Source: Clostridiales bacterium (GTDB lineage Bacteria; Bacillota; Clostridia; Christensenellales; Aristaeellaceae). Taken from it: 38,254 nt of DNA. A model generated the notes under the pieces. The model was not told the origin of the DNA. It saw nothing but the letters and a program-made list of their open reading frames with translations, and did not search any database. This document shows positions 1-7,640 of this stretch, piece by piece. Numbering within the stretch: position 1 is the first letter of the stretch; each line of letters begins with the position of its first letter. The position numbers and the translations under genes were made by a program. Location: positions 1 through 38,254 of the forward strand of contig SFFH01000027.1 in NCBI GenBank assembly GCA_004557905.1. Reading direction: 5' to 3'.

Positions 1-22
1 TTTCTGCAAAAAAGTATGAAAA

Positions 23-60
23 AAGATCCAGGCCGAGTTTTCCCTCTCGTTCTGGATCTT
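23..60. terminator. Bidirectional terminator-like hairpin
   Basis: A 9-bp perfect stem (AAGATCCAG at 23-31 with CTGGATCTT at 52-60) encloses a second 4-bp stem (CGAG 34-37, CTCG 46-49). On the plus strand it is followed by the weak T-run CGTTTATTCTGTT. On the minus strand the stem is followed by TTTTTTC and another T6 run, so termination should be strong there. It probably ends a plus-strand gene lying before the window and blocks antisense transcription. Bases 61-137 hold no gene that I can see. Confidence 0.6.
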
Positions 61-137
61 CGTTTATTCTGTTACTGGCATTAACTTAATGACATTGCGC
101 CTGCCGGGCTTTTTCTTTTGCAGAATATGCCGTACCG

Positions 138-166
138 TTGTCAGGTTCTGCCTGATATGATACAAT
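138..166 (+). promoter_or_regulatory. Sigma-A promoter for the YjbR/DUF5131 operon
   Basis: TTGTCA (138-143), a 17-bp spacer, then TACAAT (161-166), with a TGA extended -10 triplet at 158-160. The start codon of the next gene is 21 bases further on, which leaves a short leader holding AAAGGAGG. Confidence 0.75.
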
Positions 167-186
167 GCACAAAGGAGGGAATGCTG

Positions 187-552
187 ATGCGATACACCTG
201 GATGGACGAATACCTGCTCGCCAAAAAGGGCGTGACGAAGGACCTGCAGGCCGACTGGAACTGGATCCGCTACCAGATCGGCGGGAAGATGTTCGCGGCG
301 CTGTGCCTGAATGATGAGAATACGCCGGTCTACATCACCCTGAAGCTCAGGCCGGAGGAGGGCGAGTTCTGGCGCGGGCAGTACGAGGACGTGATCCCCG
401 GATACTACATGAACAAGACGCACTGGAACTCCATCAGCCCGGACGGTCAGGTGCCGGACGACATCCTCCGGGACATGCTGGACAAGTCCTACGCGCTGGT
501 GCTCGGGGGGCTGAGCAAGAAGATGCAGCGCGAGATTTTTGGAGAGGCGTGA
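187..552 (+). CDS. MmcQ/YjbR family protein
   Basis: A 121-residue protein of the MmcQ/YjbR family, small CyaY-like-fold proteins often annotated as DNA-binding but without a settled function. Visible family hallmarks are the N-terminal W-RYQIGGKMFA segment, a central TLKLRPEE stretch, PGYYMNKTHWN and a C-terminal SYALVLGGLSKK. ATG 187 was chosen because AGGAGG at 173-178 lies 8 bases upstream; the in-frame ATG at 181 would be only 2 bases from that site. The gene has its own promoter (138-166) and ends 11 bases before the DUF5131 gene, so the two are probably co-transcribed. The family call is firm; the function is not known from sequence. Confidence 0.85.
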   Translation: MRYTWMDEYLLAKKGVTKDLQADWNWIRYQIGGKMFAALCLNDENTPVYITLKLRPEEGEFWRGQYEDVIPGYYMNKTHWNSISPDGQVPDDILRDMLDKSYALVLGGLSKKMQREIFGEA

Positions 553-563
553 GGTGAGACGGC

Positions 564-1271
564 ATGGCGATGTGGAGCCCGTGGCGCGGCTGTCACCGCT
601 GCAGCGAGGGCTGCCGGTATTGCTATATTCACAAGGGCGACGCCAGGCGCGGCGTGGATACGGACAGCATTGTGCGCAGTGAGAAATTCGACGCGCCCAT
701 CGCCCGCAAAAGGAACGGCGAATACCGGATGGCCGGTGGACAACTGGTGTATCTGTGCTTCCAGACGGATTTCCTGATCGAGGAGGCGGACGCCTGGCGC
801 GGTGCGTGCTGGGACATCATCCGCGAGCGCAGCGACCTGACGTTCCTGTTCCTCACCAAGCGCATCGGGCGGTTCATGGACTGCGTCCCGCCGGACTGGG
901 GCGAGGGATATGACAACGTGATTGTCGGCTGCACGGTGGAAAACCAGAAGAACGCGGACGAGCGGCTGTCCTGCTTTGCGCGCCTGCCCATCCGGCACAG
1001 GAACATCATCTGCCAGCCGATGCTCGAGCGTGTGGACATCGAGCGGTATCTGCCGGGCGTGGAGCTGGTGGTCGCGGGCGGCGAATCGGACCGCGAAGCG
1101 CGGCCGCTTGACTACGACTGGGTGCTCGATTTGCGCGAGCAGTGCCGCCGGGCGGGCACGCACTTTGAATTCCGCCAGTGCGGCACGCACTTCATCAAGG
1201 ATGGCCGGATGTACACGCTGCAGGTCAGGGATCTGTGCGCGCAGGCGCGCAGGGCGAACATCAACCTGTAA
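564..1271 (+). CDS. DUF5131 family (phage Gp37/Gp68-like) protein
   Basis: A 235-residue protein resembling the DUF5131/Gp37-Gp68 family, found in phages, plasmids and chromosomes and of unknown biochemical role. The N-terminus has the family cysteine cluster (SPWRGCHRCSEGCRYCY: C10, C13, C17, C20). This recalls a metal or iron-sulfur site but is not the CX3CX2C of radical SAM enzymes. Later segments typical of the family are FLFLTKR (about 94-100), a VGCTVENQ-like strand (about 121-128) and VVAGGESD (about 173-180), which suggest a TIM-barrel-like core. A purine-rich ribosome site (GAGGTGAG, 551-558) precedes ATG 564; ATG 570 is a possible alternative. It is downstream of, and probably co-transcribed with, the YjbR-like gene. 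No phage genes surround it, so it appears to be a resident chromosomal copy. Confidence 0.75.
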   Translation: MAMWSPWRGCHRCSEGCRYCYIHKGDARRGVDTDSIVRSEKFDAPIARKRNGEYRMAGGQLVYLCFQTDFLIEEADAWRGACWDIIRERSDLTFLFLTKRIGRFMDCVPPDWGEGYDNVIVGCTVENQKNADERLSCFARLPIRHRNIICQPMLERVDIERYLPGVELVVAGGESDREARPLDYDWVLDLREQCRRAGTHFEFRQCGTHFIKDGRMYTLQVRDLCAQARRANINL

Positions 1272-1280
1272 GCTGCATCG

Positions 1281-1312
1281 CGCGGGGGAGACGAATGGCC
1301 TTCTCCCTTGCG
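1281..1312. other. Stem-loop overlapping the -35 region of the M18 gene
   Basis: An 11-bp stem with two G-U pairs (CGCGGGGGAGA 1281-1291 with TCTCCCTTGCG 1302-1312) and a 10-base loop. There is no T-run after it, so it is not a classical terminator. It lies just after the DUF5131 gene and overlaps the -35 of the next promoter. It may protect the 3' end of the upstream mRNA. Confidence 0.4.
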
Positions 1313-1336
1313 CGGGGGCCGGGCTTGCATTATAAT
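1308..1336 (+). promoter_or_regulatory. Sigma-A promoter for the M18 aminopeptidase gene
   Basis: TTGCGC (1308-1313), a 17-bp spacer and a perfect TATAAT (1331-1336). The predicted start site is about 25 bases before the coding start, and GAAAGGAGA lies in between. Confidence 0.65.
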
Positions 1337-1370
1337 AGAGGCAGCTATTGCGAAAGGAGACTGACCAAGC

Positions 1371-2768
1371 ATGGAGAGAAAGAATGCCTGGGCCAAATAC
1401 GACGAGGCCGGCATGGAGAAGATTGAGGCGTTTGCAAAGAAGTACTGCGCGTTCCTCGACCACGGCAAGACTGAGCGCGAGTGCGTTGCGCAGGCCGTGA
1501 AGGCGGCGCAGGACGCGGGCTTTATGGACCTTAGGCAGGCGACGAAGGAAGGCCGACAGCTCGTTGCGGGCGACAGGGTGTACGTCAACTGGATGAACAA
1601 GTCGTTCATGTCCTTCATCGTGGGCCGTGAGCCGCTGGAGACGGGCATGAACATCCTGGGCGCGCACATCGATTCCCCGCGCCTGGACGTGAAGCAGAAT
1701 CCGCTGTACGAGGAGGCCGATCTGGCGTACCTGGATACGCATTACTACGGCGGCATCAAGAAGTATCAGTGGGTCGCGCAGCCGCTGGCGCTGCACGGCG
1801 TGCTCTGCAAGAAGGACGGCAGCACCGTGACCGTCGCCATCGGCGAGGACGCGGCCGATCCGGTGTTCTACATCACCGACCTGCTGCCGCATCTGGCACA
1901 GGAGCAGATGACCAAGACCGCGGCGAAGGTGATCGAGGGCGAGGAGCTCAATCTGGTCATCGGCGGCATGCCGGTGAAGGACGGGGATGAGGACAAGGCC
2001 AGCGTGACCGCTGGCGTGCTCGCCATCCTGAAGGACAGGTACGGCGTGGAGGAGGAGGACTTCCTCAGCGCGGAGCTGGAGATCGTCCCGGCGGGCAAGG
2101 CGCGCGACGTGGGCTTTGACCGCAGCATGATCATTTCCTATGGCCATGACGACCGCGTGTGCGCGTATCCGTCCATGCAGGCCGTGCTCGACTTTGAGGG
2201 CGTGCCGGCGTACACCGTCTGCGCGATCCTCACCGACAAGGAGGAGATCGGCTCCGTCGGCGCGACGGGCATGAACAGCCGGTTCTTTGAGAACGTCGTC
2301 GCGGAGTTCGCCGACCTGGCCGGCGCCAAGGGCGACCTGGCGCTGCGCCGTGTGCTCGCCAACAGCCGCATGCTCTCCAGCGACGTCTCCGCAGGCTTTG
2401 ATCCGAATTTCGCCGGCGCGTTTGAAAAGAAGAACGCTGCGTTCCTGGGCCGCGGCGTGTGCTTCAACAAGTACACCGGCAGCCGCGGCAAGTCTGGCTC
2501 CAACGATGCGAACGCCGAGTACGTCGCGCAGCTGCGCCGGATTCTCGACGACGCGGACGTCGCGTTCCAGACCTGCGAGCTGGGCCGTGTGGACCTGGGC
2601 GGCGGCGGCACCATCGCCTACATGTGCGCCAAGTACGGCATGAACGTGATCGACGCGGGCGTGGCCGTGCTCTCCATGCACGCCCCCTACGAGGTCATCT
2701 CCAAGGTGGACCTGTACGAGGCCTACCGCTGCTACTGCACGTTCCTGAAGGACGCCAAACCGCTGTAA
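1371..2768 (+). CDS. M18 family zinc aminopeptidase
   Basis: A 465-residue cytosolic metallo-aminopeptidase of family M18 (aspartyl/broad aminopeptidase), which removes N-terminal residues from peptides using two zinc ions. Family landmarks in order are GAHIDSPRLD (about 103-112, first metal-binding His), the DKEEIGSVGATG block (about 288-299, catalytic and metal-binding acidic residues), SRMLSSDVSAGF (about 332-343, metal Asp) and VLSMHAPYEVISK near the C-terminus (last metal His). Length matches clostridial members. ATG 1371 is preceded by GAAAGGAGA about 10 bases upstream. The gene has its own promoter and terminator, so it is a single-gene unit. Given the peptide importer elsewhere in the window, a role in peptide catabolism is reasonable, but that is inference. 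Confidence 0.93.
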   Translation: MERKNAWAKYDEAGMEKIEAFAKKYCAFLDHGKTERECVAQAVKAAQDAGFMDLRQATKEGRQLVAGDRVYVNWMNKSFMSFIVGREPLETGMNILGAHIDSPRLDVKQNPLYEEADLAYLDTHYYGGIKKYQWVAQPLALHGVLCKKDGSTVTVAIGEDAADPVFYITDLLPHLAQEQMTKTAAKVIEGEELNLVIGGMPVKDGDEDKASVTAGVLAILKDRYGVEEEDFLSAELEIVPAGKARDVGFDRSMIISYGHDDRVCAYPSMQAVLDFEGVPAYTVCAILTDKEEIGSVGATGMNSRFFENVVAEFADLAGAKGDLALRRVLANSRMLSSDVSAGFDPNFAGAFEKKNAAFLGRGVCFNKYTGSRGKSGSNDANAEYVAQLRRILDDADVAFQTCELGRVDLGGGGTIAYMCAKYGMNVIDAGVAVLSMHAPYEVISKVDLYEAYRCYCTFLKDAKPL

Positions 2769-2780
2769 TCTGCCTTTCAC

Positions 2781-2815
2781 GGAGCTGTCCGGACGCTGTC
2801 CGGGCGGCTCCTTTT
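2781..2815 (+). terminator. Rho-independent terminator after the M18 gene
   Basis: GGAGC (2781-2785) pairs with GCTCC (2807-2811), with an inner CCGG/CCGG pairing, and is followed directly by TTTT (2812-2815). It starts 12 bases after the stop codon. Confidence 0.8.
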
Positions 2816-2867
2816 GCGTGCAGGGGAGAAAGTGCTTTGAGCGCGGCGGATTTGCGCAAATCGGGAC

Positions 2868-2896
2868 TAGCCAGACGGCGGGGCATCGATTATAAT
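2868..2896 (+). promoter_or_regulatory. Sigma-A promoter for the MBOAT gene
   Basis: A perfect TATAAT (2891-2896) with a weaker -35 TAGCCA (2868-2873) 17 bp upstream. The leader of about 40 bases contains AGGTGG just before the start codon. Confidence 0.55.
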
Positions 2897-2942
2897 ATAA
2901 ACTGTATATCTATGTGAAGAACTGCACTGTACAGGTGGACAT

Positions 2943-4376
2943 ATGCTGTTTAATTCATTTGAGTTCCTGATTTTCTTCCCGGTCGTCACGGCGGTCTACT
3001 TCCTGCTGCCCGGAAAAATCCAGTGGATCTGGCTGCTGGTGATGAGCTACTTCTTCTACATGAACTGGCATGCGGAATATGCGCTGCTGATGGCGGCATG
3101 CACGGTCGTAACGTATGCGTGCGGGCGCATCATCACGGCGCTTCCGGAGAAGAAGCACAAGAAGCTTGCGATGCTCGCCGGCATCGTCTTCAACATCGGC
3201 CTGCTGGGGTACTTCAAGTATACAGGCTTTTTTCTGGACGTGGTGCAGCGCGTGTGCGATGCGCTCTCCATCCCTGTGACCACGCCGAGGGTATCGATTC
3301 TTCTGCCGGTGGGCATCAGCTTCTACATCTTCCAGGCGCTGTCCTATGTGATCGACGTGTACAAGGGACGCGTGAAGGCTGAACGTAACCTGTTCAAATA
3401 CGCGCTGTTCGTGTCGTTCTTTCCGCAGCTGGTCGCCGGCCCGATCGAGCGCAGCAGCCGCCTGCTCCGGCAGGTGACGGCGGAGCACCGCTTTGACTGG
3501 GAACGCGCGCGGCAGGGCCTTCTGATCATGCTGCTGGGCTTCTTTGAGAAGGTGGTCATCGCGGACCGCGCGTGCATGTACGTCGATGCGATTTACGGCG
3601 GCTGGATCGACGCATCCGGCGCGCAGATCGCGCTGGCGACGTTCGTGTTCGCCGTGCAGGACCTGTGCGATTTCGCGGGCTACAGCCACATCGCCATCGG
3701 CGCGGCGAAGGTGCTGGGTGTGGAGCTGATGACCAACTTCCGCCAGCCGTACTTCGCTCACTCCGTGCAGAACTTCTGGGCCAGATGGCACATCAGCCTG
3801 TCGACCTGGTTCCGCGATTACATCTACTTCCCGCTGGGCGCGGGCCGCGGCGGCAAGCTCAAGCAGGCCCGAAACCTGATGATCGTCTACACCGTCTCGG
3901 GCCTGTGGCACGGCGCGGCGCTCAAGTACGTCGCCTGGGGCATGCTCAACGGCGCGCTGCAGGTCGTCGAGGGCCTGCTGCCTCCGCCGAAGCACAAGCC
4001 GAGGTTCCCCAAAGTCGACCTGCTGCTCCACATCCTGCTCACGGACTTTTTGATCCTCATCACCATGCTCATCTTCCGGGCGGGTTCGCTGTCCTCGGCG
4101 CTGGGCATGCTGCTGCGCATCCCGACGGCATGGGGCGCGCCGGGCATCGAGAGCGGGTTTTCCGCCATGCAGGCGCTGTGCACAGGCGTGTGCTTCGTGA
4201 TCCTGTTTGTCATCGAGCTGATTCACGAGAAGCGCAGGACGCTCACCGAGCTCACGGACAGGCTGCCTGCCGCAGCGCGCGGCCTGTTGTACCTGCTGGC
4301 TGTGCTGGCGATCATCGTGTTCGGCGTGTGGGGCCCGGGCTACGCGGCGCAGGCGTTTATCTATTTCCAGTTCTGA
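2943..4376 (+). CDS. MBOAT family O-acyltransferase (AlgI/DltB-like)
   Basis: A 477-residue polytopic membrane protein of the membrane-bound O-acyltransferase family, AlgI/PatA type. These enzymes pass acyl (often acetyl) groups across the membrane to a surface polysaccharide or wall polymer. The hydrophobic N-terminus begins LFNSFEFLIFFP, as in AlgI. Conserved segments are LPVGISFYIFQALSY (121-135), SFFPQLVAGPIER (158-170), the FWARWHISLSTWFRDY block (278-293, containing His283) and the GLWHGA motif with the presumed catalytic His323. ATG 2943 is preceded by AGGTGG. The next gene encodes an SGNH-like protein, the usual partner of AlgI-type acyltransferases, although a 221-base repeat-rich gap lies between them. 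The acceptor polymer cannot be told from sequence. Confidence 0.92.
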   Translation: MLFNSFEFLIFFPVVTAVYFLLPGKIQWIWLLVMSYFFYMNWHAEYALLMAACTVVTYACGRIITALPEKKHKKLAMLAGIVFNIGLLGYFKYTGFFLDVVQRVCDALSIPVTTPRVSILLPVGISFYIFQALSYVIDVYKGRVKAERNLFKYALFVSFFPQLVAGPIERSSRLLRQVTAEHRFDWERARQGLLIMLLGFFEKVVIADRACMYVDAIYGGWIDASGAQIALATFVFAVQDLCDFAGYSHIAIGAAKVLGVELMTNFRQPYFAHSVQNFWARWHISLSTWFRDYIYFPLGAGRGGKLKQARNLMIVYTVSGLWHGAALKYVAWGMLNGALQVVEGLLPPPKHKPRFPKVDLLLHILLTDFLILITMLIFRAGSLSSALGMLLRIPTAWGAPGIESGFSAMQALCTGVCFVILFVIELIHEKRRTLTELTDRLPAAARGLLYLLAVLAIIVFGVWGPGYAAQAFIYFQF

Positions 4377-4381
4377 TGTGC

Positions 4382-4534
4382 GCGCAGACTAACGGTCAAG
4401 CGCCGCGAAACGAATATGACGCGCAGTCTGCGGTCAGGCGCCGCGAAGCGGATCTGATGCGCAGCACGCGGTCGAGCGTGGCTGAGCGGATCTGACGCGC
4501 AGTCTGCGGTCAAGCGCCGCGAAGCGAAATTGGG
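4382..4534 (+). repeat. 38-bp tandem repeat, four units
   Basis: Four head-to-tail units at 4382-4420 (39 bp), 4421-4458, 4459-4496 and 4497-4534 (38 bp each). Each begins GCGCAG; most continue with CGGTCAAGCG and CGCGAAGCG. Unit 3 is the most diverged. The unit is the same module found once at the left edge of the dispersed element at 8716, so the array looks like a local amplification of that module. No open frame is convincing here. Confidence 0.8.
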
Positions 4535-4584
4535 AGTCTGAGGGACAATGTCCCTCAGGCGGGGTTTGGGGCGGCAGCCCCAAA
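4497..4584 (+). repeat. Dispersed two-stem-loop element, copy 1
   Basis: Left module (last unit of the tandem array), then stem-loop A (CTGAGGGAC 4538-4546 / GTCCCTCAG 4550-4558, loop AAT), the linker GCGGGG, and stem-loop B (TTTGGGGC 4565-4572 / GCCCCAAA 4577-4584, loop GGCA). The element runs straight into AAGGA, the ribosome site of the next gene. Related copies lie at 8716, 11160 and 33517 (inverted). Confidence 0.8.
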
Positions 4585-4597
4585 AAGGATGTTGAAG

Positions 4598-5590
4598 ATG
4601 AAGAAAAAAATTGCGATGACCGCGATCTGGCTGACGGCGCTGGTCTGCTGCCTGGCGCTGCTTGACCGGGGCATGCGCCGCGACGATTCCGAGCGCAAGT
4701 ACGGCGCGTTTTTTGAAGAAAAGCAGGACTTTGACGTGCTGTTCCTGGGCACGAGCCGCGTGCTCGACGGCGTCTCCCCGATGGAGCTGTGGCGCGATTA
4801 CGGGCTGACCAGCTACAACATGGGCAACAACTCCGAGCCGCTGGGCGTGACGCGCTGGGTGCTGGAGACGGCGCTTGAATACCATACGCCCCGGGTCGCG
4901 GTGATCGATATGTTCTATGTGGCGCACGCGACGGACGAGGACTGGACGTACTCGTTCCGGCACCTGTTCTACGATGCGCTGCCGCTGTCCCGGGCGAAGA
5001 TCCGGGCGGTCTGCGCCACGCAGCCGGAGGACGGCAGGCTCGAGTTCCTGATGCCGTTCTCACTGTATCACGGCCGCTGGGAGGAGCTCCTCTCGGGCCG
5101 GGAGGAGCGGCTGGTAGAATGCGAGCCGTATATGATGGGCAGCGAGATGCGCATGAGCCGCATGCCCCGCGACAACTACGCCTTCACGGATGAGATGACG
5201 CAGGAGGAGCTGCCGGGCCATCAGGCGCTGCGCGAGATCGCGGCGCTGTGCCGGGCGCGGGGGATTGAGCCGGTGTTCATGGCGCTGCCGGGCCACGCGT
5301 CCGGGCAGGAGCAGATGGACATGAACAGCGTGCAGCACGTGGCGGACGAGCTAGGCGTGCCGTTTGTCAATATGGTGCGCATGGATATTGTGGATAACCA
5401 GACGGATTGCTATGACTGGCAGGGCCATCTCAACCCGGACGGTGCGAGCAAGGCGACCGCCTTCCTGGGCGCGTGGCTGAAGGCGCACTACGATCTGCCC
5501 GACAGGCGCGGCGACAGCGCCTACGCCCATTGGGACGACAACCTTGCCCGCTACGAGGCATACAGGGCCGAAAACTGGACGGGGAAGTAA
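4598..5590 (+). CDS. SGNH/GDSL-like protein, partner of the MBOAT acyltransferase
   Basis: A protein of about 330 residues with an N-terminal signal-anchor (KKKIAMTAIWLTALVCCLALL) and an extracytoplasmic domain. The core resembles an SGNH hydrolase: FLGTSR (49-54, candidate nucleophile Ser53), N77/N78 in NMGNNSE, and D273/H277 in DWQGHLNPDG near the C-terminus. It fits the AlgJ/DltD-like proteins that work with MBOAT transporters to acylate secreted polymers. Start: ATG 4598 has AAGGAT 7 bases upstream; ATG 4589 overlaps that site and is less likely. Its ribosome site abuts repeat element copy 1. I infer the function from fold motifs and from the adjacent acyltransferase; direct hydrolase activity is equally possible. 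Confidence 0.75.
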   Translation: MKKKIAMTAIWLTALVCCLALLDRGMRRDDSERKYGAFFEEKQDFDVLFLGTSRVLDGVSPMELWRDYGLTSYNMGNNSEPLGVTRWVLETALEYHTPRVAVIDMFYVAHATDEDWTYSFRHLFYDALPLSRAKIRAVCATQPEDGRLEFLMPFSLYHGRWEELLSGREERLVECEPYMMGSEMRMSRMPRDNYAFTDEMTQEELPGHQALREIAALCRARGIEPVFMALPGHASGQEQMDMNSVQHVADELGVPFVNMVRMDIVDNQTDCYDWQGHLNPDGASKATAFLGAWLKAHYDLPDRRGDSAYAHWDDNLARYEAYRAENWTGK

Positions 5591-5597
5591 GTCCCTC

Positions 5598-5625
5598 TTG
5601 ACAAATCGGTCCGCTCTGATACAAT
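5598..5625 (+). promoter_or_regulatory. Strong sigma-A promoter for the fatty-acid genes
   Basis: A perfect TTGACA (5598-5603), a 16-bp spacer and TACAAT (5620-5625), with the TGA extended -10 triplet at 5617-5619. It starts 7 bases after the SGNH gene stop. Confidence 0.85.
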
Positions 5626-5628
5626 GAA

Positions 5629-5648
5629 GATGCGCAGATGTGCGCATC
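5629..5648 (+). promoter_or_regulatory. Inverted repeat at the predicted acpP start site
   Basis: Perfect 8-bp arms GATGCGCA (5629-5636) and TGCGCATC (5641-5648) around GATG, directly downstream of the -10 and spanning the expected transcription start. It could be an operator or a 5' mRNA hairpin. It does not match the FapR or FabT consensus as I know them. A related palindrome sits at the same place in the promoter at 35744-35772. Confidence 0.5.
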
Positions 5649-5677
5649 CTGAATACGACTTGAAGGAGATTCATCCT

Positions 5678-5908
5678 ATGACGTTTGACAGCCTGAAGGA
5701 GATCATCCTCGCCACCGTGGGCTGCGGCGAGGAGAAGGTGGAACCGGACGCGAAGCTGGTGCCGGACGTGTGCGCGGACAGCCTGGATACCGTGGAGCTG
5801 GCGATGGCGCTGGAGGACAAGACTGGCGTGAACGTGCCGGACGACCTGATGGCGACCTTCCGCACCCTGAACGATCTGCTTGCGTACCTCAATGAACAGG
5901 GCGCCTGA
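5678..5908 (+). CDS. acpP: Acyl carrier protein
   Basis: A 76-residue acidic acyl carrier protein that holds the growing fatty acid as a phosphopantetheine thioester. The attachment site is Ser35 in ADSLDTVEL, and the flanking helices (DSLKEIILATVG at the start, PDDLMATFRTLNDLLAYL at the end) are typical. AAGGAGAT (5663-5670) is 7 bases before ATG 5678. It is first in an operon with accD and accA, so its supply is tied to malonyl-CoA synthesis. Being one of several possible ACP genes in the genome, it might serve a specialised pathway, but the neighbours point to primary fatty-acid synthesis. Confidence 0.95.
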   Translation: MTFDSLKEIILATVGCGEEKVEPDAKLVPDVCADSLDTVELAMALEDKTGVNVPDDLMATFRTLNDLLAYLNEQGA

Positions 5909-5912
5909 GACG

Positions 5913-6689
5913 ATGGTGACCTGCCTGGCCTGCGGACGTGAAACGACGCAGGCTGTTTGGCGTGCAAGCCTGTGCGTGTGCCCGGCCTGCGGCGCGCATC
6001 AGATGATTCCCGCGAGGGACCGGCTGACGGCGCTGTGCGATGCGGGCACACTGCAGGAGATGGACGCGCAGCTCGTCGGCGGCAATCCGCTCTCGTTCCC
6101 CGGCTATGAAAAGAAGCTGGCGGCGCAGCGCGAGAAGAACGGGATGCAGGAGGCTGTGATGACGGCGACTGGCCGCATCGACGGACATCCGGCGGTGCTG
6201 GCCGTGCTGGACGCGCTGTTCTTCATGGGCAGCATGGGCACCGGCGTGGGCGAAAAGATCACGCGGGCAATCGAGTACGCGCGGGACGCACACCTGCCGC
6301 TCATCATGTTCTCCGCCAGCGGCGGCGCGCGCATGCAGGAGGGCTTCTTTTCGCTCATGCAGATGGCCAAGACCAGCGCCGCGATCGCGGACTTTTCCGA
6401 CAAGGGCGGGCTGTACATCAGCGTGCTCACCAACCCGACGACCGGCGGCGTGACGGCGAGCTTCGCCTCCTTGGGCGACATCATGCTCGCCGAGCCGGAT
6501 GCGCTCATCGGCTTTGCTGGCCCGCGCGTGATCGAGCAGACGATCGGCCAGCGGCTGCCGGAGGGCTTTCAGCGCAGCGAGTTCCAGCAGGAGCACGGCT
6601 TTATCGACCAGATCGTGCCGCGCGCGCAGATGCGCGCGGTGCTGTCCCAGCTGCTCAGGCTCCATGAAGGCGGGGTGAAGCGCGCATGA
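5913..6689 (+). CDS. accD: Acetyl-CoA carboxylase carboxyltransferase, beta subunit
   Basis: The carboxyltransferase beta subunit, which with AccA moves the carboxyl group from biotin to acetyl-CoA to make malonyl-CoA. It is about 258 residues. An N-terminal zinc ribbon (C4, C7, C23, C26 in CLAC and CPAC) is followed by a crotonase-fold domain with GTGVGEKITRAIEYA and FSASGGARMQEG, the acyl-CoA oxyanion region. The start is uncertain: ATG 5913, 4 bases after the acpP stop, suits translational coupling; ATG 5892 or TTG 5880, overlapping acpP, are alternatives and no start has a strong ribosome site. The stop overlaps the accA start by 4 bases (ATGA). Biotin carrier and biotin carboxylase genes are not in the window. 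Confidence 0.93.
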   Translation: MVTCLACGRETTQAVWRASLCVCPACGAHQMIPARDRLTALCDAGTLQEMDAQLVGGNPLSFPGYEKKLAAQREKNGMQEAVMTATGRIDGHPAVLAVLDALFFMGSMGTGVGEKITRAIEYARDAHLPLIMFSASGGARMQEGFFSLMQMAKTSAAIADFSDKGGLYISVLTNPTTGGVTASFASLGDIMLAEPDALIGFAGPRVIEQTIGQRLPEGFQRSEFQQEHGFIDQIVPRAQMRAVLSQLLRLHEGGVKRA

Positions 6690-7594
6690 TCAAGGAGATG
6701 ATCCGCGAGCTCGAGGAGATCGAGAACGCGATGCGCACGGCGCAGGGCGCGGAGCTTGCGCAGTTCGCCGCGCGTCGCGAGGCGCTGCTTCATCAGCTCT
6801 CCGACCTCACGCCGGAGCAGAAGGTGCTCATGGCGCGCTATCCAAAGCGCCCGAAGATCGGGCAGTACCTCTCCGCGCTGTTCACGGATTTCTTCGTGCA
6901 GCGCGGCGACAGACAGTGCCGCGAGGACAGGAGCATTCTGGGCGGAATCGCGCTCTTCCACGGCCGCCCGGTGACGGTGCTGGGCCACCTGAAGGGCAGC
7001 AACCTTGAGGAGAATCTGGCGTGCAACTTCGGCATGCCGGGCCCGGAGGGCTACCGCAAGGCGCTGCGCCTGATGAAGCAGGCGGAAAAGTTCGGCCGTC
7101 CGGTGATCACCTTCATCGACACGCCGGGCGCGTATCCTGGCATGGAGGCCGAGGAGCGCGGCCAGGGCGAGGCCATCGCCAGGAACCTGGCGGAGATGAG
7201 CAGGCTGCGCGTGCCGGTGATTTCCATCGTCACGGGCGAGGGCAGCAGCGGCGGCGCGCTGGCGCTCGGGCTGGCCGACCGAATCCTGATGCTGGAAAAC
7301 GCGTACTACTCGGTCGTCACACCGGAGGGCTGCGCGAGCATCCTGTGGAAGGACCCCAAGAAGCGCGACGAGGCCTGCCTGGCGCTCAAGCTGACCGCGC
7401 AGGATCTGCTGGGCTTCGGCGTGATTGACGGGATCATTCCGGAGGCCGTCGGCGGCGCGCAGCGGGACACGAAGACACTGTTTGAGCGGATCGACCGGGA
7501 GCTTTTGCAGGCGCTCCATGCGCTTGACGGAAAGGATGCGGACACGCTCGTGCGCGAACGCTATGCAAAGTACAGAAGGATCGGGCTGGCGTAA
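6686..7594 (+). CDS. accA: Acetyl-CoA carboxylase carboxyltransferase, alpha subunit
   Basis: The alpha subunit of the carboxyltransferase, 302 residues, partner of the AccD encoded just upstream (ATGA overlap, so translation is coupled). Recognisable segments are RPKIGQYLSALFTDF, HLKGSNLEENLACNFGMPGPEGYRK in two parts, the FIDTPGAYPG loop, and VTGEGSSGGALALGLAD with the oxyanion glycines, followed by SVVTPEGCASILWKD. The first 50 residues form charged helices as in other AccA proteins. It is slightly shorter than the E. coli protein at the C-terminus. It is expressed from the acpP promoter; no terminator is seen before fabH. Confidence 0.95.
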   Translation: MIKEMIRELEEIENAMRTAQGAELAQFAARREALLHQLSDLTPEQKVLMARYPKRPKIGQYLSALFTDFFVQRGDRQCREDRSILGGIALFHGRPVTVLGHLKGSNLEENLACNFGMPGPEGYRKALRLMKQAEKFGRPVITFIDTPGAYPGMEAEERGQGEAIARNLAEMSRLRVPVISIVTGEGSSGGALALGLADRILMLENAYYSVVTPEGCASILWKDPKKRDEACLALKLTAQDLLGFGVIDGIIPEAVGGAQRDTKTLFERIDRELLQALHALDGKDADTLVRERYAKYRRIGLA

Positions 7595-7640
7595 GGCAGC
7601 CTGAACCTTCATACGATTAGTTAAAAGATTGAACAAAAAA

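Noticed and set aside
489..2780. A very long open frame on the minus strand opposite the DUF5131 and M18 genes
   Set aside because: It is rich in Arg, Ala, His and Val without any family motif, and lies opposite two well-supported genes. Long antisense frames are expected in GC-rich coding DNA.
4382..4534. Possible CRISPR array
   Set aside because: The units are contiguous with no unique spacers and no cas genes are present; it is a plain tandem repeat.
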